NCBI GenBank assembly: GCA_029563035.1
Contig: JAKQTP010000080.1
Coordinates: forward strand, 1-20,798
Direction of reading: 5' to 3'
DNA from: an archaeon
GTDB lineage: Archaea > Iainarchaeota > Iainarchaeia > CSSED10-239
DNA length: 20,798 nucleotides
The notes beneath the pieces were generated by a model that did not search any database, was not told the DNA's origin, and saw nothing but the letters and a program-made list of their open reading frames with translations. Position numbers and translations under genes: made by a program. Shown piece by piece: positions 1 through 6,998 of the stretch. Numbering within the stretch: the stretch's first letter is position 1; each line of letters begins with the position of its first letter.

Positions 1-1989
1 AGATGTTAAATAAGAGTTTGTATCAATAATTAAGGTTCCATCTCCATTTGAAGTTCTTATAAACCCGTTAGATGTTAAATTAGAAATTTTATTAGTGTCA
101 ACAGAAGGAGATTTAACATTCCCACTAAACAACGCTCCACCAGCAACATCGAGCTTAGCCTGTGGAGAGCTACTGCCAATGCCGACGTTGCCTCCAACAT
201 AGAGATCATTCGAGCCTAAATCAACATTTCCTGTGGCTCCTGTGTATGGGACATAACCATCAAGACTTTGATGCGTTCCTTCAATTATTTTTCCATCAGC
301 ATCCGTCCCGAGTATTGTTTTATTTTTAAGAGTGTCGAGCTTAAACGTATCATTAGCAATTATTTGTGGAGTAGCCTGATCTAAATTTAAATAGCTATTT
401 GTATCAACGCTTAATAATCCTGTGCCACCAGAAGTCTTAACAAACCCGTTAGATGTTAAATTAGAAATTTTATTAGTGTCAACAGAAGGAGATTTAACAT
501 TTCCTAAAAACACAGAATTTCCATTTGCATAATCCATTGTTAATAAAGTTAACGCCTCGCCATCAATCTTTATGACTTCATTCTCTCCATCAACCCAAAG
601 TTTAGCTTTTTGAAATTCGTTTGATTTAAGAACAATGCTTGGAATGTAATAAGGTGGTGGAATCTGATACCTAATAACAACAATACCTGATCCGCCATCT
701 CGACCTCTATATCCATTTGTATCTTGTCTTCCATTTCCGCCTGTCCCACCCATACCTGTATTAGGCGTTCCTACTGTTCCATCATCAGTTGTCGTATTGC
801 TTCGACCACTATCACCACCTTTTGAATAAATAATAGCTGTTCCTGTTATAGAAGAAGATAACCCACTTCCTCCAGCGGCTCGTGAAGTCCCAGCGTCATT
901 TCTAAACCCATCCTGCCCTTTACTTTGATTTCCACCACCGCCAGCTCCTGTAAATGGCGGATATCCAGCAACACTTGTATTTCCACCTGCATAACCTTGA
1001 GAGCCAGAACCTCCGTAAGCCGTTTCATTCATATTGCTACCTGCACCACCACCACATCCACCGTTTTTACCATTCTTAGTTGTAGAAGTGCCGTAGCCTC
1101 TCCCACCGCCACCACCACCAACAGCTACTAAATCTCCAAAAGAGGAATTTTCACCATTTCCTCCTTGGTTATAAAGAACATTAACACCGCCAGCTCCGAC
1201 AACAACTTGATATGTCTGTCCTGGAACTAATGATGAAGCAGTTAATAATCCTCCACCGCCGCCGCCACCACCACCTTTAGCACCCCAACCATATCCACCT
1301 GCTCCACCGCCAGCAACAACAAGAATGCTTATATTGTTAACAGGAATAGCTGGAGCTGTAAAACTCGATGTCCCAACATTAGTAAATTGATGAACTCTAT
1401 AATAAATATCTCCATCTTTTATGTCTGTTACTATATCGCCACCAACACCATAATTAGAAGCATCAAAAACATCATTAACAATAAGTGATGTCTTTGCTTT
1501 TATTACACCAAAGACTTCAAGCTTTGTAGAAGGAAATCCTGTTCCTATTCCGACATTTCCTGCATTATAATAAATATCTGTTCCGTTATTTGTCCATTGA
1601 CTTCCAATGTAAGGAACGCCGTTTACATATAAAGCTGTGCCGTTGATTATCCCATTTACATCTAATTTAAAAGAAGGATTAGATTTACCAATACCAACAG
1701 AATCAGAAGTTGCAGTTAGATAAACATTCGATCCTGATTTTGTCCATCCTGTTGCGTTTTGAGCATCTGCATCACTATATCCAGGAAGTCCTGCACATTC
1801 AGTTTTTCCATTTACATCAGAACATGTTAATCCTGTTGTGAAGTTTAGATAAGGTCGAGGTCTTAAACTAACACCATTATTTTGAATTATAATTGCTTGT
1901 GCAGTTTTTCCGCCAATCGTTGTTTCGCTGTCCGCAAAAGAAACAATAGGCATTATAATTAATAATATTAATAATAAAAATTTACGCAT
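1..1989 (-). CDS. Secreted glycine-rich tail-fibre/adhesin-like protein (partial, C-terminus beyond window)
   Basis: I translated this frame by hand from the ATG at 1989 to position 1: 663 codons with no stop, so the gene continues beyond the window. Residues 1-19 form a Sec signal peptide (MRK, a run of Leu/Ile, then SFA before DS). Three fibre-type motifs of the form VGIG-x4/5-P-x2-KLxV occur near residues 98, 146 and 602. Residues about 199-442 are a glycine-rich domain that starts FTAPAIPVNNISILVVAGGG and ends GGSGIVVIRY, the pattern of phage adhesin-tip glycine-rich domains. Residues 497-535 and 624-663 repeat each other (KSPSVDTNKISNLTSNGF). The ATG overlaps the stop of the upstream coiled-coil gene by 8 nt, so the two are probably coupled. 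A signal peptide is unexpected on a virion fibre; the protein may instead be a host-surface adhesin. The fibre/adhesin class is well supported, its location is inferred. Confidence 0.85.
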   Translation of the reverse strand, partial: MRKFLLLILLIIMPIVSFADSETTIGGKTAQAIIIQNNGVSLRPRPYLNFTTGLTCSDVNGKTECAGLPGYSDADAQNATGWTKSGSNVYLTATSDSVGIGKSNPSFKLDVNGIINGTALYVNGVPYIGSQWTNNGTDIYYNAGNVGIGTGFPSTKLEVFGVIKAKTSLIVNDVFDASNYGVGGDIVTDIKDGDIYYRVHQFTNVGTSSFTAPAIPVNNISILVVAGGGAGGYGWGAKGGGGGGGGGLLTASSLVPGQTYQVVVGAGGVNVLYNQGGNGENSSFGDLVAVGGGGGGRGYGTSTTKNGKNGGCGGGAGSNMNETAYGGSGSQGYAGGNTSVAGYPPFTGAGGGGNQSKGQDGFRNDAGTSRAAGGSGLSSSITGTAIIYSKGGDSGRSNTTTDDGTVGTPNTGMGGTGGNGRQDTNGYRGRDGGSGIVVIRYQIPPPYYIPSIVLKSNEFQKAKLWVDGENEVIKIDGEALTLLTMDYANGNSVFLGNVKSPSVDTNKISNLTSNGFVKTSGGTGLLSVDTNSYLNLDQATPQIIANDTFKLDTLKNKTILGTDADGKIIEGTHQSLDGYVPYTGATGNVDLGSNDLYVGGNVGIGSSSPQAKLDVAGGALFSGNVKSPSVDTNKISNLTSNGFIRTSNGDGTLIIDTNSYLTS
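61..120. repeat. 60-bp direct repeat, copy 1
   Basis: These 60 bases are identical to 442-501. Both copies lie in frame in the fibre gene and encode NVKSPSVDTNKISNLTSNGF. The copies are offset by 381 bp, exactly 127 codons. Confidence 0.95.
442..501. repeat. 60-bp direct repeat, copy 2
   Basis: Perfect copy of 61-120 inside the same fibre gene, encoding the same 20 residues. The DNA identity is complete even at third codon positions, which suggests recent duplication or ongoing homogenisation. Confidence 0.95.
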
Positions 1990-2848
1990 TTCTATTTTTA
2001 AGATCCTCTTTTAACTTCCTCAGGGCTTCTTCTGTGTTTTTTTCATCCAGCAATTTAACAAGATTAAGCTCTTTAATTAGAAGTTTATTCTCTTGATTTT
2101 TAATAGCCGCAAGACTCGCATCGATTGATTTTTGTCTTGATTCAAATAAAGACTTCTCTTCTTCATATTGTTTAATTTTATCAATCAAAGATTCTTGAAT
2201 GTTATGAGCTTTTAATATTTCGCTATCCAGAATTTTCTTCTTTTCTTTAATTTCTAATATTTGAGCAGAAATAACATTTTTATCATACTCAATTCTTTTC
2301 TTCTCAGACAAAACATCTTCCATCGACTCTTTGACTTCTTCTTCTTTCCTTTTTAAATCAATTAACATAGAGTCTAATTCTTTTTGTTTTTGAATATTAG
2401 AATTATAAGTTTCATTTGCGGCGTTTTGAATAAAATTAACAGACTCGATTTTCTTTTTTAGATCAGCAGACTCTATTAATAGCTTCTGCTCTCTTGATTT
2501 AATATCTTTTAGAAAATCTGAATTCTTTTTGACTAAAATTTCCTGTTCAGCTTTATTTCTTTCTATATCTGCAATAATTATTGATTGCTCACTTTTTATC
2601 TTATTTAGTATTGATGTCTCATTAGCAATATCTTCTTTTATCTTCGATAAAATATTCTGAGACGATTCTTTTTTATCTGTCAAATAATCAATAGACACAT
2701 TCAAAGACTTTATAATTTCATTCTTCTCATTAATTTGAGAAGAAAAAGATAAATCCATTTGACGTTTGCTTTGTAATGTAGATTCTAATGAAGATATTCT
2801 TTGTTTTAATGAAATTATTTTATTTTCTAATTCTTTTTTATCTTCCAT
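1982..2848 (-). CDS. Long coiled-coil protein of unknown function, 288 aa
   Basis: I do not recognise a family. Almost the whole chain is helical heptad-type sequence rich in Lys, Glu, Ile, Leu, Ser and Asn, with few Gly or Pro and no signal peptide or membrane segment. It would form a long rod or oligomer. The SD box GGAG lies 8 nt before the ATG and spans the stop of the preceding 114-aa gene (TAATATG junction). Its own stop overlaps the start of the secreted fibre gene (ATGCGTAA). Placement between virion-like proteins and a fibre suggests a structural rod, chaperone or assembly scaffold for the fibre, but this is inference. Coiled coils of this kind also match many unrelated proteins in searches, so similarity alone would be weak evidence. 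Confidence 0.8.
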   Translation of the reverse strand: MEDKKELENKIISLKQRISSLESTLQSKRQMDLSFSSQINEKNEIIKSLNVSIDYLTDKKESSQNILSKIKEDIANETSILNKIKSEQSIIIADIERNKAEQEILVKKNSDFLKDIKSREQKLLIESADLKKKIESVNFIQNAANETYNSNIQKQKELDSMLIDLKRKEEEVKESMEDVLSEKKRIEYDKNVISAQILEIKEKKKILDSEILKAHNIQESLIDKIKQYEEEKSLFESRQKSIDASLAAIKNQENKLLIKELNLVKLLDEKNTEEALRKLKEDLKNRNA

Positions 2849-2849
2849 A

Positions 2850-3194
2850 TTACATCTCCGATGTTTTAACTGTTACATAAACTGTTCCTGTAAAATTTGC
2901 ATTTGTGCATTGAACTTTTAGTTTATCTGAACTTTGAAGGTTCTCCTCTCCTTGAGGCTTATATCTTGCTGATGATTCTGCAACTAAAACAACATCCCAT
3001 ATTAAAGTATCAAATGCAGATCCAACTCCCATATCTATTGTCGCAGAGACCTGTTCAGATATTGGAATAGATGAAGCGACATTAATGCTTTCTATTTTAA
3101 CTTTTCTTCCGAAGTTAAAAGTATGATTAAGCGGAGCAAGAGATAAATCTTGGCTTATTGTTAAATCTGATCTTAAAAAATGGGCAGTTTTCAT
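2850..3194 (-). CDS. Virion-like beta-rich protein, 114 aa
   Basis: Small protein without signal peptide or membrane segment. The pattern of alternating hydrophobic residues with IDMGVGSAFDT, then DKLKVQCTNANFTGTVYVTV, resembles small beta-rich proteins encoded next to capsid genes in tailed phages; this is recalled from general knowledge, not searched. The ATG at 3194 is preceded by AGGAGG at a spacing of 8 nt. That SD sits in a perfect local inverted repeat (TTTTAGG-AGG-CCTAAAA). It is also perfectly complementary over 16 nt to a segment inside the upstream 145-aa gene, so translation of the two genes is probably coupled. Exact role unknown; head decoration or neck component are both possible. 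Confidence 0.75.
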   Translation of the reverse strand: MKTAHFLRSDLTISQDLSLAPLNHTFNFGRKVKIESINVASSIPISEQVSATIDMGVGSAFDTLIWDVVLVAESSARYKPQGEENLQSSDKLKVQCTNANFTGTVYVTVKTSEM

Positions 3195-3198
3195 TTTT

Positions 3199-3214
3199 TA
3201 GGCCTCCTAAAATT
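3199..3214. repeat. Inverted-repeat arm A covering the SD box of the 114-aa gene
   Basis: The plus-strand 16-mer TAGGCCTCCTAAAATT contains, on the minus strand, the AGGAGG SD box of the gene starting at 3194. Its exact reverse complement is at 3387-3402, upstream on the same minus-strand mRNA. Flanking bases do not extend the match. Confidence 0.9.
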
Positions 3215-3650
3215 ATTGAGCGAATATTAAATCTACTGTCGCAATTCCATTTCCTGCATTTCCTTGAATTAAAAATCTTCCATAAGTCAAATTAACAGAC
3301 TCTATTGTCGCTAAAGAATATGTGTCTGATGTCGCAGATGTAGAAATAACATCTGTAACAATATAAGATGTATCGATTGATCCCTCAATTTTAGGAGGCC
3401 TATAAGACTCTTGAAAAGAAATCTTAACATCTGGAGTTGTCCCAGTGACTTTATAAATAAGACCTATTTTATTAGATGATGCGGTTTTGAATGATTTTGA
3501 ATATATTGTTCCTGTGCTAGTTACAACAATTGATGTATTATTGCTTGATTTTGCACTGTTTGATACTCTAAATTGTGCGTTAGCATTAACGCATAATATG
3601 AAGCTAAACGCTATCGTTAAAATTAAGTGAATAAACTTGATTCTTTTCAT
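3213..3650 (-). CDS. Sec-secreted beta-rich virion-like protein, 145 aa
   Basis: Residues 1-25 are a canonical signal peptide: basic MKRIK, a hydrophobic core, and ANA before QF as signal-peptidase I site. No lipobox is seen. The mature part is very rich in Ser, Thr and Asn and looks all-beta; stretches such as SYRPPKIEGSIDTSYIV and GRFLIQGNAGNGIATVDL recall small beta-structured proteins near phage structural genes. A strong SD (ACGGAGGAGAAA, then ATG) supports the start. The first 47 nt overlap the end of the PglL/WaaL-like gene in another frame. Function unknown. It may be an exported surface protein, or a substrate for the neighbouring membrane enzyme since it is Ser/Thr-rich; that link rests only on adjacency. 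Confidence 0.8.
   Translation of the reverse strand: MKRIKFIHLILTIAFSFILCVNANAQFRVSNSAKSSNNTSIVVTSTGTIYSKSFKTASSNKIGLIYKVTGTTPDVKISFQESYRPPKIEGSIDTSYIVTDVISTSATSDTYSLATIESVNLTYGRFLIQGNAGNGIATVDLIFAQ
3387..3402. repeat. Inverted-repeat arm B inside the 145-aa gene, complementary to arm A
   Basis: The plus-strand AATTTTAGGAGGCCTA is the perfect reverse complement of 3199-3214. In the minus-strand mRNA this segment encodes part of the residues PPKIEG of the 145-aa protein and can base-pair with the SD region of the next gene. Confidence 0.9.
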
Positions 3651-4812
3651 TTTCTCCTCCGTGTATTAAAGCTATTATTATTGTTGTTATATATTGATAA
3701 ACGCCCAATTGCCAAATAAATGTTCCAAAAGCACATAAGCATAGAACAACCATAGAAGTCGAAGTCCTAATATCAGAACTCATTTTGAATGAATTGAATA
3801 ATGACATTATAAGCAAAATTAATCCAAACAATCCACAAGCATAAAAAAAGTCTAAATATTCATTATGAGCCTGATTAAATTTTGTCTTAATATCGTCATT
3901 CTTTGCAGAAAATATTACAGCATAAGAACCTAAACCAACGCCTGTGAAAGAATATCTTTTAAGGTTATCTTCTTTAAAAGGATTTGTTGAGACATCTATA
4001 ATTGTCCTTTTCCAAACTTCTTTTCTTCCGCTCATCCATTTACCATCTTTAATAACAAAAATAGCTGTTGATATTAATATGAATATAAATAATATTCTTA
4101 AGATATTGAACGATTTACTTAGTCTTACATGATCAAGAAAGATGAAAATATAACCGCATATCATTGATCCTATTCCGACCATACTCTTTGTTAAAATGCA
4201 AGATATGGCACATATAATAGATATATATTTCTTATCAACAATCCATGCCAAACAAGCAGACAATGCTAAATAAGGTGCTAATAAAGTCGGTTGACCTAAA
4301 TTTCCGACTATATAAAAAGATGGAACGGTTTTTATTATAGGATTTTCTGATTGTAAATAAAACTGATCAACGCCGAAAGATTGAATAATTGCATATATGG
4401 AAAGAATTAACCCACATTTAATAATAATATTAAAAATTTCATCTATATATTTATAATATTGGCTCGCTGTTATAAACAATAGAAACGCAGATAAGACCTC
4501 AACCATCGGTTTCCATTTCCAGAAGCTCGTATAATCAACGTCGTTTAGTTGAAATGGCATCTTCCACCATAAATGAGAAACATAAAATATGAAAAACACC
4601 ATTATCGGAATTAATTTAGATCTTTTACTTAAACGGATATTCTTTCCTTCAATCAAATGTAAACAAAAACAGCCGACAGAGAAAAGCATTAATAAAAAAG
4701 CTTTTGCTTCCCTCGTATCGGCTGTTATACATTGCGAGAAAGGTAGTAATTTAATAATTATCTCATAAAACGGAATAACAACCAATCCTATAAAAATCAA
4801 GTTTAATGTCAT
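3604..4812 (-). CDS. O-antigen ligase / PglL-type O-oligosaccharyltransferase-like membrane protein (Wzy_C family), 402 aa
   Basis: A polytopic inner-membrane protein with many hydrophobic segments and typical family length. Visible family marks are GNLGQPTLLAPYLAL (residues 170-184), SGRKEVWK (261-268), GVGLGSY (291-297) and AHNEYLDFFYACGLFG (315-330). The HNxYLxxxxxxGxxG pattern is the hallmark of the WaaL/Wzy/PglL superfamily, whose members move undecaprenyl-linked glycans to lipid A, to another repeat unit, or to Ser/Thr of proteins in the periplasm. The GNxGQP segment is more reminiscent of the PglL/PilO protein-glycosylating branch, but sequence alone does not settle the acceptor. The gene lies between two genes for Sec-exported proteins, downstream of the capsid gene. 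The SD is modest (AAAAGGG, spacing about 6). Some phages carry serotype-converting polymerases, though usually not within the virion operon. Confidence 0.82.
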   Translation of the reverse strand: MTLNLIFIGLVVIPFYEIIIKLLPFSQCITADTREAKAFLLMLFSVGCFCLHLIEGKNIRLSKRSKLIPIMVFFIFYVSHLWWKMPFQLNDVDYTSFWKWKPMVEVLSAFLLFITASQYYKYIDEIFNIIIKCGLILSIYAIIQSFGVDQFYLQSENPIIKTVPSFYIVGNLGQPTLLAPYLALSACLAWIVDKKYISIICAISCILTKSMVGIGSMICGYIFIFLDHVRLSKSFNILRILFIFILISTAIFVIKDGKWMSGRKEVWKRTIIDVSTNPFKEDNLKRYSFTGVGLGSYAVIFSAKNDDIKTKFNQAHNEYLDFFYACGLFGLILLIMSLFNSFKMSSDIRTSTSMVVLCLCAFGTFIWQLGVYQYITTIIIALIHGGENEKNQVYSLNFNDSV

Positions 4813-4835
4813 TATAACCCTTTTAAATAAAATAA

Positions 4836-5321
4836 TTAATTATTATCTACCCAAGTCCCAACACGATCTACACAATACCAAAATGAACCATCAGAAACTA
4901 AAGTCACAGAATCTCCTGTTGAACCAGCTGATATTAAGCTATCTCCTGTGGCAAATGTGTCTGCTCCATAAACACATCCCATTAGAGTATCTGACGATTG
5001 AGGATCAATGATTATTTTTTTAGATGACCCACTTGATGCAAGAACGAATTTATATATAAGACCATTTGCGGCTTTCGGTAAAGTCACAGTTGTGTTTGCT
5101 GTTGGCTTATATATAAAAGTTTTTCCTGTTTCAGCGGCTGTAATCGTGTCCAGTGTTGCCGTAACAACTTCATTTAGTTGTTTATATATAACCTGCCCAG
5201 AACTGTTAATCCTAAAACTATTTGTAGAAAACTCGTCTCCATCTGCGGCATAAACATTCACAGATAAAGCTAACACAAACAGCATTAGAATAATAATTCT
5301 TAAATTTTTTATTCTAAACAT
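4836..5321 (-). CDS. Sec-secreted virion-like protein, 161 aa
   Basis: Residues 1-25 form a signal peptide (MFRIKNLR, Ile/Leu core, VYA before AD). The mature part contains ETGKTFIYKPTANTTVTLPK followed by KKIIIDPQSSDTL, then GDSVTLVSDGSFWYC and GTW near the C-terminus. This is the order of a beta-domain that, from general knowledge, recurs in phage tail and virion surface proteins. The start is supported by CGGAGGAGAGA directly before the ATG, nearly identical to the SD of the other secreted protein at 3650. A GC hairpin (5341-5366) separates it from the capsid gene. An exported version of a virion-type domain is unusual. It could coat the host surface or be incorporated into particles after export; neither can be decided here. 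Confidence 0.8.
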   Translation of the reverse strand: MFRIKNLRIIILMLFVLALSVNVYAADGDEFSTNSFRINSSGQVIYKQLNEVVTATLDTITAAETGKTFIYKPTANTTVTLPKAANGLIYKFVLASSGSSKKIIIDPQSSDTLMGCVYGADTFATGDSLISAGSTGDSVTLVSDGSFWYCVDRVGTWVDNN

Positions 5322-5340
5322 TCTCTCCTCCGTTTGATAA

Positions 5341-5366
5341 GATGGGGGACGATTAAATCCCCCATC
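5341..5366 (-). promoter_or_regulatory. GC hairpin between capsid gene and secreted-protein gene
   Basis: GATGGGGG and CCCCCATC form an 8-bp stem around a 10-nt loop. It sits just after the capsid stop on the minus-strand mRNA. No T-run follows, so it is not a textbook terminator; it may stabilise the capsid mRNA 3' end or attenuate downstream expression. A similar G5/C5 hairpin occurs at 16455-16485. Confidence 0.7.
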
Positions 5367-5377
5367 ATTGTTAGCTA

Positions 5378-6316
5378 TTAAAGACCTGTTGAACCAAAAG
5401 CGGCACGCCAGTTATCATATCCACAGACATATCTCATCTCGCCTAAGAAATTATAAGCTCTGATTGAGTAATCAATCCATGCATAATAAGCTGGTTTCTT
5501 TCTCCAAACCATTTTGAAATATCCTAACCAAGGAAACACAATATACCAAGCTGTGTTGCTTCCGCCTAAAGCGGCACCAAGGTAAACATCTTCAACAGGT
5601 TTATAATTCCACATACCTTTACGAACTGCAAACTGATTAACATCTCTGTTAGTCGTTCCAGGTCGTTCAACAGCTCTTTCACTCAAAACTCTTTGAACTT
5701 GACCTCGTAATGCAGGTGGGTAAAGTAAAAGAGGATCTTGAGTAATAGGTATTGGAATGCCTTTCATATCAAACATATTAGCTGAGATTTGGGTCTCTGC
5801 TAATTCTAAATTGTCATGGCTGAAAGCTCCAGACAATAAGTTTGAAAATAAAGTTCCGCTTTCTTCACGATTTTTAGGATGGCTCGCAGAAAATAAATAA
5901 ACACCATCAGGACCTGCGACGCTGAAACCATTAATCAAAACTCCAGATAAATCTTTTTTGACTTTAGCATCAGCACCGATACCCATATTCTTTGCATCGC
6001 TCTCTTTGCGAATTAAAGCATACTCATCATCTTCAACAGCCTGAAAGGATACTTGGAACCCTTTAGTCATATCTCCGACTGTATATGTTTTTGGGTATCC
6101 TAAAACAGGATCTTCAAAATTAGCCGCAGATAATTCATCGACTGTTTCCCATTCTCCAAAACCAGAAATATCATCAACGATGAAATTCTTTTGTTTTGTC
6201 GTTATTTCATTAAATGCTTCAATACAGCCGCCTTTATACTGTTCAAAAGTTGATAACATAAAACTATCATAAATTGACGTGTATAATTCGGCTACGTTTG
6301 CTCTTACTGTAGACAT
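5378..6316 (-). CDS. Major capsid protein, 312 aa
   Basis: Assigned as the HK97-fold shell protein from its family pattern and its place after scaffold-like and decoration-like genes. The segment ITQDPLLLYPPALRGQVQRV followed by LSERAVERPGTTNRDVNQFA matches the region of Mu gpT-like major head proteins where LLVPPALE-x-AREIL is typical. The C-terminal part with KKPAYYAWIDYSIRAYNFLG also fits. Length is normal for the group. The SD AAAGGAGATTAAT lies directly before the ATG. No cleavable delta domain is evident at the N-terminus, consistent with a separately encoded scaffold (6999-8255). The GC hairpin that follows suggests the capsid mRNA end is specially handled. HK97 fold is inferred, not shown. 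Confidence 0.85.
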   Translation of the reverse strand: MSTVRANVAELYTSIYDSFMLSTFEQYKGGCIEAFNEITTKQKNFIVDDISGFGEWETVDELSAANFEDPVLGYPKTYTVGDMTKGFQVSFQAVEDDEYALIRKESDAKNMGIGADAKVKKDLSGVLINGFSVAGPDGVYLFSASHPKNREESGTLFSNLLSGAFSHDNLELAETQISANMFDMKGIPIPITQDPLLLYPPALRGQVQRVLSERAVERPGTTNRDVNQFAVRKGMWNYKPVEDVYLGAALGGSNTAWYIVFPWLGYFKMVWRKKPAYYAWIDYSIRAYNFLGEMRYVCGYDNWRAAFGSTGL

Positions 6317-6341
6317 ATTAATCTCCTTTCTTCAGTGTAAA

Positions 6342-6806
6342 TTAAGCTCCGATACGGACGAAACGACCTTTGACATATCCACCAGCATTTACAGCAACAG
6401 CTTCTGCGGATATATCTATTTCGTCAATACGGAAACCCCACTGAACGCAAGTTGTATCCGTAACGTCAATATCATAGTTATGCTCTAAATCGACTATCTC
6501 ACCAACGTCGGTTTGTGCGGCTTTAGTTGAAGAACCATTTGGAACCCAGAATGTATATTGATCATTCGGTGGGATAACAGGAACTTCAATTGCTCCTGCG
6601 GCACCTGAGTTATTATTAGCGTCTGCGGCGGCAATTCCTAAGAAAGTAGCCGCAAAAGCTGTCCCATTTACTGCATACCCATTACCATCATCAAACACTG
6701 CAGATCCTTTAGCAATGCTTGTCGTCCCAGCAACAGGCACATAAATTAAACCTTGATTTGTGATTAAATTATCAAGGGTAAATCCTGCTTTATAATATCG
6801 ACCCAT
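6342..6806 (-). CDS. Capsid decoration/stabilisation-like protein, 154 aa
   Basis: A small, Gly/Ala/Val-rich beta protein directly before the capsid gene, the usual place of head decoration or cement proteins. It has GLIYVPVAGTTSIAKGSAVF near the N-terminus and AGGYVKGRFVRIGA at the C-terminus, a layout like other phage cement proteins; the match is by pattern only. Two starts are possible. The ATG at 6818 lies inside the upstream gene. The ATG at 6806 has GGAGG at a spacing of 5 and forms a TAATATG junction with the upstream stop, so I prefer 6806. No signal peptide. Confidence 0.7.
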   Translation of the reverse strand: MGRYYKAGFTLDNLITNQGLIYVPVAGTTSIAKGSAVFDDGNGYAVNGTAFAATFLGIAAADANNNSGAAGAIEVPVIPPNDQYTFWVPNGSSTKAAQTDVGEIVDLEHNYDIDVTDTTCVQWGFRIDEIDISAEAVAVNAGGYVKGRFVRIGA

Positions 6807-6807
6807 A

Positions 6808-6996
6808 TTATCCTCCATACTGTGAGAGAGGAAGCTTTATTTTAGAAGGAATATCTTCAGGTCGAGTATTCTTATGACTCCATCCGCAATATCTGCAAGG
6901 AACAGGAGGCATTTCGCCTTTTAAGTATGTCTGCTCTGTCTTACAGCTTCCACAGATATAATATAATTCGACTCTGTCTTGTTTGCGGTCTGTCAT
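6808..6996 (-). CDS. Zinc-ribbon small protein, 62 aa
   Basis: Two CxxC knuckles are visible, CGSC at residues 15-18 and CRYC at 34-37, separated by 15 residues: a rubredoxin or RPC12-like zinc ribbon. The rest is short and charged. It lies between the scaffold-like and decoration-like genes, with the start 2 nt after the preceding stop. Small zinc ribbons occur in many phages, but a specific role in head assembly is not established here. It could bind nucleic acid or stabilise a protein complex. Confidence 0.75.
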   Translation of the reverse strand: MTDRKQDRVELYYICGSCKTEQTYLKGEMPPVPCRYCGWSHKNTRPEDIPSKIKLPLSQYGG

Positions 6997-6998
6997 CT

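Noticed and set aside
846..1131. Short frames on both strands within the glycine-rich fibre region
   Set aside because: Both are explained by the continuous fibre frame that I translated from 1989 to 1; no independent start signals.
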